From assembly GCA_031271275.1 (NCBI GenBank), contig JAISWA010000024.1, positions 1-13,486 of the forward strand: a stretch of DNA of 13,486 bases, read 5' to 3'. Under the pieces are notes generated by a model. That model saw only the letters and a program-made list of their open reading frames with translations, was not told where the DNA came from and searched no databases. Of this stretch, positions 13,311-13,486 are shown piece by piece; position 1 is the stretch's first letter; each line of letters begins with the position of its first letter. A program made the translations under genes and the position numbers. The stretch is from Clostridiales bacterium (GTDB lineage Bacteria; Bacillota; Clostridia; Lachnospirales; WQUN01).

Positions 13311-13486
13311 TACTTATCCTCCTGCTCGCAGTACCGGCACCGGTATACCCGGGAATCCGGGTCGGCAAGGTCGAAGATGTGGGTAATCCCCTGCTCGACG
13401 GAAGTGATGCAGCGCGGGTTTTTGCAGCGAATCACATTGGTCAGGGATTTTGGCAGCTTTAAATTATCCTTGCGGGTGATTTTTTC
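13310..13486 (-). CDS. pyrI: Aspartate carbamoyltransferase regulatory chain PyrI, C-terminal end (5' part outside window)
   Basis: Only the last 58 codons lie in the window. They form the zinc-binding domain by which PyrI holds the catalytic PyrB trimers, in the first committed step of pyrimidine synthesis. The four zinc cysteines are spaced CX4C-X23-CX2C (residues 21, 26, 50 and 53 of the visible part), the same spacing as E. coli PyrI, in the wording RCKNPRCITS and YRCRYC, with KLPKSLTNVI before them. The chain ends four residues after the last CXXC zone, at EQEDK. The missing N-terminal allosteric domain prevents saying whether this is free PyrI or the end of a PyrB-PyrI fusion. It is convergent with the radical SAM gene and shares the terminator. 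Confidence 0.9.
   Translation of the reverse strand, partial: EKITRKDNLKLPKSLTNVIRCKNPRCITSVEQGITHIFDLADPDSRVYRCRYCEQEDK

Noticed and set aside
1..13486. Mobile elements, CRISPR arrays, tRNA or rRNA genes, riboswitches
   Set aside because: I saw no transposase or integrase motifs, no spaced direct repeats, no tRNA-like folds and no conserved riboswitch core in the intergenic regions.

Overview
The window looks like an ordinary chromosomal segment of a Firmicutes bacterium, most likely a clostridial lineage. It is moderately GC-rich by eye. The clues are a SpoIIIE/FtsK translocase beside folD and rimO, a DUF4321 small membrane protein directly before maf, strong AAGGAG-type ribosome binding sites, and a PyrI-type aspartate carbamoyltransferase regulatory chain (absent from Bacillus but present in many Clostridia). 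The species cannot be read from the sequence. I see no mobile element, CRISPR array, tRNA or rRNA.

Layout. Left block (1-4195, minus strand): ftsK/spoIIIE, folD and rimO, tightly spaced and read leftward from a good sigma-A-type promoter at 4229-4257; rimO runs off the left edge. Middle: a divergent intergenic region with two adjacent inverted repeats (4280-4304), then a small XRE-family regulator (4389-4790) closed by a clear terminator (4841-4863). Right block (4959-13196, plus strand): a promoter whose -35 overlaps the terminator's T tract (4862-4890) starts an apparent eight-gene transcription unit. The genes are an ABC ATPase, an exported membrane-anchored protein with five Ig/CARDB-like repeats, a MacB/FtsX-type permease, a DUF4321 protein, maf, acpS, nnrD and a B12-binding radical SAM protein. 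Gaps within it are 22 bases or fewer, or the genes overlap, and it ends at a strong bidirectional terminator (13261-13310). Beyond it, pyrI comes in convergently from the right edge.

How the genes may work together. The first three genes of the right block form a membrane complex. The ATPase and the permease are standard MacB/LolD-like parts, but the place of the usual MacA-type adaptor is taken by the CARDB-repeat protein with its single C-terminal membrane anchor. Its substrate is unknown. The following genes are housekeeping: nucleotide-pool or division control (maf), acyl-carrier-protein activation (acpS) and repair of hydrated NAD(P)H (nnrD). The radical SAM gene is an orphan enzyme.

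Most notable: the ABC ATPase has no ATG, GTG or TTG start compatible with its ribosome binding site and appears to start at CTG (4959). The XRE gene is bracketed by two similar perfect 12-base palindromes, pattern TNANGCGCNTNA, one before the gene and one just downstream of the ABC promoter. This suggests, without proving, that the regulator controls itself and the transporter. Most of the rest is conserved core biology.
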